Assembly: GCA_900318615.1 (NCBI GenBank)
Contig: ONLK01000012.1
Span: 1 to 33,962 of the forward strand
DNA from: an uncultured Eubacteriales bacterium
GTDB lineage: Bacteria; Bacillota; Clostridia; Lachnospirales; Lachnospiraceae
Reading direction: 5' to 3'
DNA: 33,962 nucleotides
Shown: piece after piece, positions 1-7,370 of the stretch
Layout of the letters: each line of letters starts with the position of its first letter
Numbering within the stretch: the stretch's first letter is position 1
Notes under the pieces: generated by a model
Told to the model about the DNA's origin: nothing
Databases searched by the model: none
The model's input: the letters and a program-made list of their open reading frames with translations, nothing else
Made by a program: the position numbers and the translations under genes

Positions 1-4
1 ACGA

Positions 5-99
5 GAATGCCGAATGTGGCAGCGTGGTGGGAGTTGCGGAGCAACGAAACCACGCGTAATCATAAATGAGTGGCAAAAGGTACTTTTGACACTCATATC
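5..99. repeat. Left arm of a 95-bp perfect inverted repeat at the window ends
   Basis: These 95 bases are the exact reverse complement of 33868-33962; base 100 no longer matches. The arm contains two nested hairpins: CGTGGT/ACCACG enclosing GTTGC-GGA-GCAAC, and ATGAGTG/CACTCAT enclosing CAAAAG-GTA-CTTTTG. It lies 24 bp past the queT stop codon and is oriented like its partner is behind ftsH. The simplest reading is a multicopy intergenic repeat at which the assembly broke. No transposase or coding capacity is visible. Confidence 0.95.
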
Positions 100-122
100 G
101 TTACAGTATAAAACAGAGGATA

Positions 123-626
123 TTATCCATTTTTCGAAACACACAGACTGCCGAAAACAGCCTGTCTGCGTTTGTTAAGCGCTGTGAGGAAAAGCTCGCC
201 GATAACTCCGCAGGAAATAATCTCTCCGAGACCGACGGTCAGCATCATCAATGGAATAGGAAGATTTACACCGTAGGCGTATTTCAGGATGAAGGGGACG
301 ATCAGCGTGTTGGCGGCGATGGGCGGAATCGGCACCAGCCAGCGGCTGCGGCGCAGACGGTAAGAAAAATAAGCGCCCGCCAGCGTAGCCAGGCTGCCGA
401 AAACAATATCCGGAAGAGCCGCGCCGCCAAGGGTGTTGGCGATCAGGCATCCGATAAAAAGTCCGGGGATGGAGGCACTGGTAAAGTACGGAAGAATGGT
501 CAGCCCCTCCGAAAGGCGTACCTGGACCTCGCCGAAACTGAACGCGGCAAACACTTCCGTCAGCACTACATAGATTGCGGCAATGACAGCCGCCTGGACG
601 ATAAACGTAACTTTTTTGTCTTTCAT
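123..626 (-). CDS. queT: QueT-family queuosine-precursor transporter (ECF S component)
   Basis: This 167-residue protein is almost entirely hydrophobic, with five to six predicted membrane segments and short charged ends. The segments around AAVIAAIYVVLTEVFAAF and the loop GEVQVRLSEGLTILPYFT are typical of the QueT family. QueT is the substrate-binding membrane subunit of an energy-coupling-factor importer for queuosine precursors, which cells salvage to modify GUN-anticodon tRNAs. Start ATG at 626 follows AGGAG (636-640) with a 9-nt spacer. The gene is monocistronic; the shared ECF ATPase and EcfT subunits must be elsewhere. A likely preQ1 riboswitch lies directly upstream, independently supporting the substrate. 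The contig-end repeat follows the stop and may terminate transcription. Confidence 0.93.
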   Translation of the reverse strand: MKDKKVTFIVQAAVIAAIYVVLTEVFAAFSFGEVQVRLSEGLTILPYFTSASIPGLFIGCLIANTLGGAALPDIVFGSLATLAGAYFSYRLRRSRWLVPIPPIAANTLIVPFILKYAYGVNLPIPLMMLTVGLGEIISCGVIGELFLTALNKRRQAVFGSLCVSKNG

Positions 627-633
627 TCCTGTT

Positions 634-680
634 TTCTCCTTTAGTTTTGTTTTACGTCAGGAAGGTTTCGAACTGACGCA
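634..680 (-). promoter_or_regulatory. Probable preQ1-I riboswitch controlling queT translation
   Basis: Read on the minus strand, a 6-bp stem CGTCAG/CTGACG encloses the loop TTCGAAACCTTC and is followed by an A-rich strand TAAAACAAAACTA that runs into the Shine-Dalgarno AAGGAG. This is the preQ1-I layout: small hairpin, A-rich linker, and a tail that pairs back into the loop. Loop CCTT can pair with tail AAGG, which would hide the ribosome binding site, so control would be translational. The match to the consensus is by eye. The downstream queT gene makes the assignment strong. Confidence 0.82.
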
Positions 681-739
681 GGACAGCCCGCCGGCCGATG
701 GTTTCTGAACAGAAATAAACGGCCCGGCAGACTCACTGA

Positions 740-768
740 ACTATAACACATTTGTGAAGCAGGTGCAA
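740..768 (-). promoter_or_regulatory. Sigma-A-type promoter for queT
   Basis: On the minus strand TTGCAC (763-768) and TATAGT (740-745) are separated by 17 bp. This places the transcript start about 55 nt ahead of the preQ1-I hairpin. Confidence 0.65.
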
Positions 769-811
769 TCCCGGGTTTTCACGGATCCGGCACTGTCTTT
801 CACAGAATAAT

Positions 812-852
812 CACAAAGTATACGAAAAGAGTACACAAAGCTACACTATGAT
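812..852 (+). promoter_or_regulatory. Putative regulated promoter of the htrA-like gene
   Basis: A -10-like TATGAT (847-852) has no good -35 at the usual distance. Instead CACAAAG occurs twice (812-818 and 834-840), 22 bp apart, with the second copy covering the -35 position. Two half-sites about two helical turns apart are the arrangement bound by OmpR-family activators, which control htrA genes in other Firmicutes. No regulator is identified here. Confidence 0.35.
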
Positions 853-955
853 ATAGATGTCCGATAGAAAAGGACAGGAGTTTTACAGATAAACAGAAAC
901 AGCAAATATAATTTCAACATTTTCTCTGAACGAAAGTTCAAAGGAGGTATTATCT

Positions 956-2206
956 ATGAAGGACATGAAGAAAAAAGTACTTGGACTGACATTGGGGATT
1001 GCACTGGCAGGAGCAACGATTGGAGGCGCGGTCGCAGGTTATGCGGAAAGCAATTCTCAGGAGGCTGTGACGGAAAGTCCCGATAATGAATATACGAATG
1101 ATGATGTCAATAAGACCAGCATGGCGGAGCTTGTCAGCGACGAGGAAGCGGATGCGGACTCTGATAATGAATCGTTCTCTTATTCCAACGTCGCGGACGT
1201 GGCGGAAGATGTCATGCCTTCCATTGTTTCCATCACAAATAAGTCGGTGCAGGAGGTACAGGACTGGTTCAGCCGTCAGACCTACCAGATGGAAAGTGAA
1301 AGCGCCGGCAGTGGTATTATCATCGGTGAAAATGATACGGAGCTTCTGATCTGCACAAACAATCACGTTGTAGAAGACAGTGATACGCTTACCGTAACCT
1401 TTATCGATGATGAGTCCTATGAGGCACAGGTCAAGGGTACTGATAAGGAAAACGACCTGGCTGTGGTTGCTGTCAAGCTGGATGATATTTCCGATGATAC
1501 CAGGAGCAAGATCAAAATTGCAAAGTACGGTGATTCGGACAGCCTGAGAGTCGGCGAACAGGTTGTAGCCATCGGCAATGCGCTGGGCTACGGACAGTCT
1601 GTAACGACTGGTATTGTCAGTGCTCTGAACCGTGACATCACCGCTTCGGAGGATGGTTCTGAGGCTTCCGCTACCACCTACCAGGATCTGATCCAGACAG
1701 ATGCAGCCATCAATCCAGGCAATTCCGGCGGCGCACTTTTGAACATGAATGGCGAGGTTATTGGTATTAACTCCGCCAAAGCATCGGAATCCGGTGTTGA
1801 GGGTATGGGCTACGCTATCCCGATTTCCAAAGCTATGCCGATTTTGGAAAACCTGATGAGCAAACAGACACGCAGCAAGGTTGATGAAGATAAGATCGGA
1901 TATCTGGGGATCAACGGACAGGGGGTTTCCGACCAGGCAGTACAGCTTTATAATGTTCCGGCAGGCGTCTACGTGACAAAGGTTCAGTCCGGATCACCGG
2001 CGGATAAGGCTGGACTCAGGGAAGGAGATATCATCACAAAATTTGACGGAACAGAGGTTTCCGATATGTCCGACCTTCAGGAGAGACTGCAGTACTACAG
2101 TGCCGGAGAAACCGTTGAACTTACCATTCAGACAAACAAAGACGGAGCCTATGCGGAAAAGACCCTGGAGATTACGCTGGGCAGCCGCAGCCAGTCAGCA
2201 TCCTGA
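956..2206 (+). CDS. htrA: HtrA/DegP-like trypsin-type serine protease with PDZ domain
   Basis: The 416-residue protein begins with a short basic end and a hydrophobic stretch (about 6-30) that acts as a signal peptide or membrane anchor. An acidic linker follows to about residue 75, then a trypsin-like domain and one C-terminal PDZ domain (about 310-405). The catalytic triad is visible: His137 in NNHVVED, Asp167 in ENDLAVV and Ser257 in NPGNSGG. Such proteases work outside the membrane in quality control of misfolded exported proteins. ATG at 956 follows AGGAGG (942-947). The gene is transcribed alone, ending in a strong terminator at 2248. The very acidic stretch SDEEADADSDNE after the anchor is notable. 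The exact paralogue (HtrA, HtrB or YyxA type) cannot be told. Confidence 0.93.
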   Translation: MKDMKKKVLGLTLGIALAGATIGGAVAGYAESNSQEAVTESPDNEYTNDDVNKTSMAELVSDEEADADSDNESFSYSNVADVAEDVMPSIVSITNKSVQEVQDWFSRQTYQMESESAGSGIIIGENDTELLICTNNHVVEDSDTLTVTFIDDESYEAQVKGTDKENDLAVVAVKLDDISDDTRSKIKIAKYGDSDSLRVGEQVVAIGNALGYGQSVTTGIVSALNRDITASEDGSEASATTYQDLIQTDAAINPGNSGGALLNMNGEVIGINSAKASESGVEGMGYAIPISKAMPILENLMSKQTRSKVDEDKIGYLGINGQGVSDQAVQLYNVPAGVYVTKVQSGSPADKAGLREGDIITKFDGTEVSDMSDLQERLQYYSAGETVELTIQTNKDGAYAEKTLEITLGSRSQSAS

Positions 2207-2247
2207 CCGGCAGAGATTATTACGGAACAAAAATCACTGAGATACAG

Positions 2248-2282
2248 AAAAATCCCGTGCCAAAAAGGCATGGGATTTTTTT
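2248..2282 (+). terminator. Intrinsic terminator after the htrA-like gene
   Basis: AAAAATCCCGTGCC pairs with GGCATGGGATTTTT across a five-base loop (2262-2266), with one G-T pair, and runs into T residues. Confidence 0.9.
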
Positions 2283-2345
2283 AGGAAGAAATGTCAAAAT
2301 ATGTCATAAACCATGTAACAAAATAGTTAAACTGACAACGTATTA

Positions 2346-2374
2346 TTGAATGGAGTACGAATTTCATATATAAT
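2346..2374 (+). promoter_or_regulatory. Sigma-A-type promoter of the first glgCD operon
   Basis: TTGAAT (2346-2351) and a perfect TATAAT (2369-2374) are separated by 17 bp. Transcription would begin about 60 nt ahead of glgC. Confidence 0.8.
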
Positions 2375-2440
2375 ATGGTTATAAACAGGTCTGTGCTGAC
2401 AGCCCTGCAGAAATCCGAAATAATTGAGGAGGACGTGAAC

Positions 2441-3577
2441 ATGAAGCATAATGAAATGCTGGCAATGATCCTTGCCGGCGGACGGGGAAGCCGTTTGAAA
2501 GACCTTACAAAAAAGGTTGCCAAGCCGGCTGTTTCATTTGGCGGAAAATACCGTATTGTAGATTTCCCACTCAGTAACTGCGTCAACAGCGGGATCAGTG
2601 TGGTAGGTGTCCTGACTCAGTACGAATCAGTACTGCTGAACAGCTATGTTGCCGGCGGGGCTCACTGGGGGCTGAATACGCGCGACAGCGGTGTATATGT
2701 ACTGCCGCCGCGTGAGAAGGCAGATGAGAACCTGAACGTTTACCGCGGAACAGCGGACGCTATTTCTCAGAACATTGATTTCATCGATAACTATGACCCC
2801 GAATATCTGCTGATTCTTTCCGGCGACCATATTTATAAAATGAATTACGACGATATGCTGAATTTCCATAAGGAAAAGAAGGCGGAAGCTACCATTGCTG
2901 TCATAGGAGTTCCCATGAAGGAAGCCAGCCGTTTCGGCATCATGAATACGGATGAGAACGGGAAAATTATTGAATTTGAGGAAAAACCGGCACATCCGAA
3001 GAGCAACCTGGCATCGATGGGTATCTATATCTTCAACTGGAAGACCCTGAGAAGAATTCTGATTGCAGATATGAAGGACCCGGAGTCACATCATGATTTC
3101 GGAAAGGATATCATACCGGCACTGCTGGACGAAGGAAAGACGCTGGCAGCTTATCAGTTCAAGGGCTACTGGAAGGATGTCGGAACGATCGACAGTCTGT
3201 GGGAAGCCAACATGGATCTGCTTGATGACAGGAGCGGCCTTAATCTTTCCGATACATGGAAGATCTATACGGCAGATGCCTCTGAACTTCCGCAGTATAT
3301 CGGCGAAAAAGCCAACATTGATGAAGCCTATATGACGCAGGGCTGCATCGTGGAAGGCGATGTCAGGCATTCTGTTCTGTTCACCGGCACAGAAGTAAAA
3401 GAAGGAGCCAAAGTTACGGATACGGTTCTGATGCCGAATGCCACCGTCGGAGAAGGCGCTGTTGTCACGCGCGCACTGGTGGCGGGCGGAGTTACAATCG
3501 GCAAGGGTGCTGTGGTCGGAAGCGCTGACAGCGAAAATATCCTGCTTGTCGCCAGGAATGTGAAAGGGGAGGAATAA
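2441..3577 (+). CDS. glgC: Glucose-1-phosphate adenylyltransferase, first copy
   Basis: GlgC makes ADP-glucose from ATP and glucose-1-phosphate, the committed step of bacterial glycogen synthesis. The 378-residue protein has the nucleotide-binding motif LAGGRGSRL near the start, [11 protein letters not shown], the catalytic motif [10 protein letters not shown] with Asp129, and the sugar-phosphate-binding EFEEKP motif. A C-terminal left-handed beta-helix built of hexapeptide-like repeats follows. ATG at 2441 is preceded by GAGGAGG at 8 nt; an in-frame extension to 2375 would start inside the promoter and is rejected. A 2-nt gap separates it from glgD, so the two are cotranscribed. At 378 residues it lacks the C-terminal extension of the second copy (16754-18028). 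Confidence 0.95.
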   Translation: MKHNEMLAMILAGGRGSRLKDLTKKVAKPAVSFGGKYRIVDFPLSNCVNSGISVVGVLTQYESVLLNSYVAGGAHWGLNTRDSGVYVLPPREKADENLNVYRGTADAISQNIDFIDNYDPEYLLILSGDHIYKMNYDDMLNFHKEKKAEATIAVIGVPMKEASRFGIMNTDENGKIIEFEEKPAHPKSNLASMGIYIFNWKTLRRILIADMKDPESHHDFGKDIIPALLDEGKTLAAYQFKGYWKDVGTIDSLWEANMDLLDDRSGLNLSDTWKIYTADASELPQYIGEKANIDEAYMTQGCIVEGDVRHSVLFTGTEVKEGAKVTDTVLMPNATVGEGAVVTRALVAGGVTIGKGAVVGSADSENILLVARNVKGEE

Positions 3578-3579
3578 TC

Positions 3580-4695
3580 ATGGCTGGAGCATATGGAATT
3601 GTTATTTCTACCGGAAATAACATTAATGTTGAGGGACTGCAGGATTATCGCCCGGTAGGAGCCTTTTCCTATCTCGGAAGATACAGAATGGTTGACTTCC
3701 CGGTTTCAAATCTAAGCAACAGCGGTATCGACCGTATTCAGGTTTACGTAAGCCAGAATCCTCGTTCTCTGGCGGAACATCTGGGAAGCGGCACCCAGTA
3801 TAACATTAATCCGAAAAAGGGCAAATTGCAGCTTCTGTTCAATCAGGACAGCCGCGTAAACAAAATCTACAATACGGATACGGCCGCTTTCCTGGCAAAT
3901 ATGAACATCATCGAGCGCATGCAGCAGGAATATGTTATTGTTACAACGGCCAGCATGATCTTCAAGCAGGATTTCCAGGCTTTTCTGAAAGCACATATCG
4001 AGTCCGGCGCTGACATCTCGCTTCTTTACCAGAAGGTGAATGATGCCAAAACAAAGTATCAGGGCTGCCAGGTACTGGATCTGAACCGGCAGAAAGGGCT
4101 GAATTCGATCTGCGTCAACACGCAGACGGCGAACGAGCGGAATGTCTTCATGGAAACCTATGTTATGAGGAATGACCTGTTCATTGATCTGATTAAGCGT
4201 ACCGCAAAGACATCCTCCGTTTATTCACTTGCAGATTTCATCAATGAGGAGCATGCAAATCTGGATATCCGCGGACTGCAGCATAAAGGATATTTTGCAG
4301 CCATCACGGATCTGAAGAGCTATTACGATGCAAACCTTGAGCTGCTGGACATCAGGAAGGCAAATGAACTGTTCACGTCCGACTGGCCTATATATACGGT
4401 TACTACCGACTCCTGTCCGGTAGAGTACAAAAAAGGTGCTGTTGTCAGAAATTCCATGGTAGCGAACGGCTGCATTATCGAGGGAACCGTGGAAAATTCC
4501 GTCATCGGCCGTGGTGTCATCATTAAAGCCGGTGCGGTTGTCAGGAACAGCCTGGTTCTTGGACATACCTTTATTGACAAGGACATTCATATCGAGAACC
4601 AGATTATTGATAAGTGGGCATCGATCCGTCATGTGAAGGAGATCACAGCGGACGCGTCGAACCCGGGTTATGTAAAGAGGGATGATGTACTGTAA
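3580..4695 (+). CDS. glgD: GlgD-type regulatory subunit, catalytically degenerate, first copy
   Basis: This 371-residue protein has the same nucleotidyltransferase plus beta-helix layout as GlgC and keeps RPVGAFSYLGRYRMVDFPVSN. The GG.GSRL phosphate-binding loop is missing (ISTGNNINVEGL instead). The catalytic Asp of SGDHIY is replaced by Ser125 (TTASMIF), and the EEKP sugar-binding motif is gone. In Firmicutes GlgD pairs with GlgC and raises its activity, so a non-catalytic activating partner is inferred. The start lies 2 nt after the glgC stop. Translation coupling is likely, and the operon ends at the terminator at 4773. Confidence 0.92.
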   Translation: MAGAYGIVISTGNNINVEGLQDYRPVGAFSYLGRYRMVDFPVSNLSNSGIDRIQVYVSQNPRSLAEHLGSGTQYNINPKKGKLQLLFNQDSRVNKIYNTDTAAFLANMNIIERMQQEYVIVTTASMIFKQDFQAFLKAHIESGADISLLYQKVNDAKTKYQGCQVLDLNRQKGLNSICVNTQTANERNVFMETYVMRNDLFIDLIKRTAKTSSVYSLADFINEEHANLDIRGLQHKGYFAAITDLKSYYDANLELLDIRKANELFTSDWPIYTVTTDSCPVEYKKGAVVRNSMVANGCIIEGTVENSVIGRGVIIKAGAVVRNSLVLGHTFIDKDIHIENQIIDKWASIRHVKEITADASNPGYVKRDDVL

Positions 4696-4772
4696 TCCGA
4701 CAAGTCCGGCGTGACCTGTTATCAGTAATCCTGATTCCTATACAGTCAGAGGGGAAGAAATCCAATCTGATC

Positions 4773-4811
4773 AAAAAAGAAGAGCTGCCTGGGGCGGCTC
4801 TTCTTTTTTTT
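4773..4811. terminator. Bidirectional terminator between glgD and the rRNA methylase gene
   Basis: AAAAAAGAAGAGCTGCC pairs with GGCGGCTCTTCTTTTTT, so a run of T follows the hairpin on both strands. On the minus strand it overlaps the stop codon of the convergent methylase gene by two bases. Confidence 0.88.
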
Positions 4812-6009
4812 ACAGTTCTTCGATGACCTGAAAGATATAAAACTTTAAATAGTAGGAACTGTCGGCAGCCCAGCGGAAAGGATGGTCACACGACTGCGTG
4901 CGGAATTCTACCTGACGGAGCGTCCGGTGAGCGCCATGCGCAGCCTCACGGATGGTTTTGGCAAACAGATCGGGATCCATAAAATGTGAACAGGAGCAGG
5001 TAGCAAGGAAACCGCCGTTTTTCACAAGACGGATTCCCCGCATGTTTATTTCCCGGTAGCCTTTCACCGCGTTTTTAACCGAGGCGCGGGACTTTGTAAA
5101 GGCAGGCGGGTCCAGAATAACAACGTCATACCTGCGGCCAGACTTTTCCAGCGAAGGCAGGAGCTCAAAAACGTCTGCCGTCTGGAACTGTACGGTTTTT
5201 TCATCGAAGCCGTTCAGGCGGGCATTTTCCCGCGCCTGTTCGATCCCAGGATCCGATGCGTCCACGGCGAGGACACCGGAAGCTCCTGCCGCTGCGGCAT
5301 TCAGTGCGAAAGCTCCCGTATGGGTGAAACAGTCAAGGACAGTTTTTCCCCTGCAAAGGCGCGCGGTGGCCTGACGGTTATATTTTTGATCGAGAAAGAA
5401 TCCTGTTTTCTGTCCCTGCGCTACATCTACGTAATAGCGAATCCCGTTTTCACGGATGATTACCTTTGTATCGAAAGGCTCTCCGATAAAACCGGAAAAC
5501 TGTTCCATACCTTCCTGAAGCCGTTCCCTGGATTCGCTTCGCTCATAGATGCCGCGAATCGTAATACCGTCTTCCGAAAGGATTTTCTTCAGCAGCTCCA
5601 GAATTTTCGTTTTCAGACGCTCCATGCCCAGAGCGAGACATTCCACCACCAGAATGTCCGAGAATTTATCGACAGTAAGGCCCGGAAGATAGTCTGCCTC
5701 CCCAAAAATAACGCGGCAACAGGAAGTATCCACGACTTCCTTGCGATAATTCCAGGCATCCCGCACCCGGCGCTCAAGCAGCCGGTCGTCCACCGGATTT
5801 TCGCGGTGACGGGACATCTGGCGGACCGTGATCCGGGAATGCGTATTGATAAATCCATATCCCATAAAATAGCCGTCGAAATCATGTATTTCAACGATAT
5901 CTCCGTTTTCAAAGGCACCGCTGACCGACGAAATTTCGTTATCGTAAACCCAAAGTCCGCCTGCTTTCAGCGTGCGGCCTTCTCCTTTTTTAAGTACAAC
6001 CTCAGCCAT
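4810..6009 (-). CDS. rlmI: Class I SAM-dependent rRNA (cytosine-C5) methyltransferase, RlmI-like
   Basis: The 399-residue protein has an N-terminal PUA-like RNA-binding domain (LKKGEGRTLKAGGLWVYDNEI) and a Rossmann-type methyltransferase domain. Visible motifs are the SAM-binding region VLDCFTHTGAF, motif IV DPPAFTKSR, and TCSCSHF, whose Cys is expected to be the catalytic nucleophile. The E. coli relative RlmI methylates C1962 of 23S rRNA; the exact target here is inferred. ATG at 6009 is preceded on the minus strand by GGAAGGGAG. An open frame continues to 6336, but it would run antisense through the SRP RNA and has no similarity, so it is not used. The gene diverges from the SRP RNA. Confidence 0.88.
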   Translation of the reverse strand: MAEVVLKKGEGRTLKAGGLWVYDNEISSVSGAFENGDIVEIHDFDGYFMGYGFINTHSRITVRQMSRHRENPVDDRLLERRVRDAWNYRKEVVDTSCCRVIFGEADYLPGLTVDKFSDILVVECLALGMERLKTKILELLKKILSEDGITIRGIYERSESRERLQEGMEQFSGFIGEPFDTKVIIRENGIRYYVDVAQGQKTGFFLDQKYNRQATARLCRGKTVLDCFTHTGAFALNAAAAGASGVLAVDASDPGIEQARENARLNGFDEKTVQFQTADVFELLPSLEKSGRRYDVVILDPPAFTKSRASVKNAVKGYREINMRGIRLVKNGGFLATCSCSHFMDPDLFAKTIREAAHGAHRTLRQVEFRTQSCDHPFRWAADSSYYLKFYIFQVIEEL

Positions 6010-6051
6010 AGATCGTAAGCTCCCTTCCTCATGATTATAGCCGCCCCGGAG

Positions 6052-6080
6052 TTGACAAACAAGCAAAAAAAATGTATATT
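6052..6080 (+). promoter_or_regulatory. Promoter of the SRP RNA gene
   Basis: A perfect -35 TTGACA (6052-6057) and TATATT (6075-6080) are spaced by 17 bp. The predicted start is within a few bases of the SRP RNA 5' end at about 6087. Confidence 0.88.
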
Positions 6081-6086
6081 GAACAT

Positions 6087-6353
6087 ACCGCGCAGCCGGG
6101 GAGATAGCGGTGCCCTGAACCTGCAATCCGCTACAGCAGGGGTGATGCCGACCCGAGGCTGTGCTGCTGTGAAGCAGACTTCTGTAAGCGGTGTTGACGT
6201 CTGGGTCTTTGTGCGGCAGGAACCTGTGAACCGTGTCAGGTCGGGAACGAAGCAGCACTAAGCAGGACCACCTGGGTGACGCGAAGGTGCCTGGGCCGAG
6301 CAGGCTGCAGATGAAACGTTTATGGCAGGCAGTCAAAGGAAGGCGCGCGGAAA
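6087..6353 (+). ncRNA. ffs: Signal recognition particle RNA, large Gram-positive type with Alu domain
   Basis: The Alu-domain signature GGGGAGATAGCGGTGCCCTG, followed by CAATCCGCTACAGC, is nearly identical to other clostridial SRP RNAs. The S domain contains the Ffh-binding region GTCAGGTC-GGGAAC-GAAGCAGC with its GNRA-like loop. Terminal CCGCGC (6088-6093) pairs with GCGCGG (6345-6350), defining a molecule of about 265 nt. It pairs with Ffh to target nascent membrane and exported proteins to FtsY and the translocon. It has its own promoter and terminator. Neighbouring tadA and tRNA-Ser match the Bacillus grouping of these genes. Ends are good to a few bases. Confidence 0.95.
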
Positions 6354-6363
6354 AGACAATTCC

Positions 6364-6394
6364 GGGGAGTTCCGCAGGGAACTCCCCGTTTGTT
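6364..6394 (+). terminator. Intrinsic terminator of the SRP RNA
   Basis: GGGGAGTTCC (6364-6373) pairs perfectly with GGAACTCCCC (6378-6387) over a 4-nt loop. A T-rich but interrupted tail (GTTTGTTG) follows. Confidence 0.85.
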
Positions 6395-6615
6395 GTGAAG
6401 GCGACCGTTCATCATCGGTTGCGGAGCACGGGATGACGGCAGTGTCGCCGTATCGGGCAGGGCAGAGTTCATCTGCCCTGCCCGATGATAGCCGGCATTG
6501 AAACGGAACAGCGAAACGGTTTGGAACCAGCAACGGCACAGAACCAGCGCCTGGGTGCATCAAGGACCGTTCGTTTCCGACAGCCGGGAAGCGGGAATTA
6601 CAGGAAAAGGCAGAG
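6395..6615 (+). other. Structured non-coding stretch between SRP RNA and tadA
   Basis: No gene or clear promoter is visible in these 221 bases. They hold a small hairpin (ACGGC/GCCGT) and then a perfect 14-bp hairpin ATCGGGCAGGGCAG/CTGCCCTGCCCGAT (6452-6465 and 6473-6486) with a 7-nt loop and no following T run on either strand. Open frames crossing it look like shadows. It may be the tadA leader or a processing or stability element. Confidence 0.6.
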
Positions 6616-7131
6616 ATGGAAAAAGGGCAGGATAAACGGCACAATAAGCCCGGAAAGCAGCCGGAGGAGCCGGTGAAGACAGATGAGCGCTTTATGAAGG
6701 AAGCTATCCGGCAGGCCGCCAAAGCAAAAGCGCTCATGGAGGTTCCGATCGGCTGTGTTATTGTTTATAACGGGAAGATTATTGCGCGCGGCTATAACCG
6801 GAGGAACACAGACAAAAGCACGATTTCCCACGCGGAAATTAACGCGATCCGCAAGGCTTCCCGGGTTCTGGGCGACTGGCGGCTGGAAGGCTGCACCCTT
6901 TATGTAACCCTGGAACCCTGTCAGATGTGTGCCGGCGCCATTGTACAGGCACGAATTGACCGGGCGGTCATCGGGGCTATGAATCCGAAGGCCGGGTGTG
7001 CAGGTTCTGTTCTGAATATTCTGCAGGATGAGAGGTTTAATCATCAGGTTCAGGTAAGCACCGGCGTACTCGGGGAAGAATGCAGCCGGATGCTTTCTGA
7101 TTTCTTTTGTTCCGTACGCAGAAAAAAATAG
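6616..7131 (+). CDS. tadA: tRNA-specific adenosine-34 deaminase
   Basis: TadA converts adenosine 34 to inosine in the tRNA anticodon, letting one tRNA read several codons. The zinc-dependent cytidine/deoxycytidylate deaminase fold is marked by HAE (His72 zinc ligand, Glu74 proton shuttle) and PCQMC (Cys102 and Cys105 zinc ligands). At 171 residues it carries about 25 extra charged N-terminal residues before the family core begins at DERFMKEAIRQA. The ATG at 6616 has only a modest AAGG upstream; ATG at 6694 would give a core-only protein but has no better site. It sits between SRP RNA and tRNA-Ser, as in many Firmicutes. Confidence 0.93.
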   Translation: MEKGQDKRHNKPGKQPEEPVKTDERFMKEAIRQAAKAKALMEVPIGCVIVYNGKIIARGYNRRNTDKSTISHAEINAIRKASRVLGDWRLEGCTLYVTLEPCQMCAGAIVQARIDRAVIGAMNPKAGCAGSVLNILQDERFNHQVQVSTGVLGEECSRMLSDFFCSVRRKK

Positions 7132-7160
7132 AAAAAAAGTGAGTTTTATCATCTCTTTGC

Positions 7161-7189
7161 TTGTAGTCTGACATGTTCTATGTTAGAAT
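7161..7189 (+). promoter_or_regulatory. Promoter of tRNA-Ser
   Basis: TTGTAG (7161-7166) and TAGAAT (7184-7189) are separated by 17 bp and end 17 bp ahead of the mature tRNA. Confidence 0.65.
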
Positions 7190-7206
7190 AGGTAACTGTG
7201 ATGTTT

Positions 7207-7296
7207 GGAGACGTACCGAAGCGGTCATAACGGGCCAGACTCGAAATCTGTTGGCCGGATTTTTCCGACCCGAGGGTTCGAATCCCTCCGTCTCCG
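7207..7296 (+). tRNA. tRNA-Ser(CGA)
   Basis: The 90-nt sequence folds as a class II tRNA: acceptor GGAGACG/CGTCTCC, discriminator G at 7296, a long variable arm (GGCCGG..CCGACC), and a T arm GAGGG-TTCGAAT-CCCTC. The anticodon loop CTCGAAA gives anticodon CGA, reading the serine codon UCG. The 3' CCA is not encoded (CTG follows), so it must be added enzymatically. Confidence 0.95.
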
Positions 7297-7298
7297 CT

Positions 7299-7327
7299 GA
7301 AAGGACAGGCTGACTGTCCTTTTTTTA
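7299..7327 (+). terminator. Intrinsic terminator after tRNA-Ser
   Basis: AAGGACAG (7301-7308) pairs with CTGTCCTT (7314-7321) over a 5-nt loop, and a run of T follows. Confidence 0.88.
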
Positions 7328-7370
7328 ATAAGTGTCAGGGCAGATTGTACGGATCAGGAGGGAGCAGGCT

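Noticed and set aside
2375-2440. 22-residue extension of the first GlgC
   Set aside because: It would begin at the promoter -10. The ATG at 2441 has a strong ribosome site and begins at the family N-terminus.
6010-6336. N-terminal extension of the rRNA methyltransferase frame
   Set aside because: It would be antisense to the SRP RNA. The ATG at 6009 starts at the family N-terminus and has a ribosome site.
7328-7370. Purine riboswitch ahead of xpt
   Set aside because: Only about 43 nt lie between the tRNA terminator and the start codon, too short for the aptamer, and none of its motifs is present.
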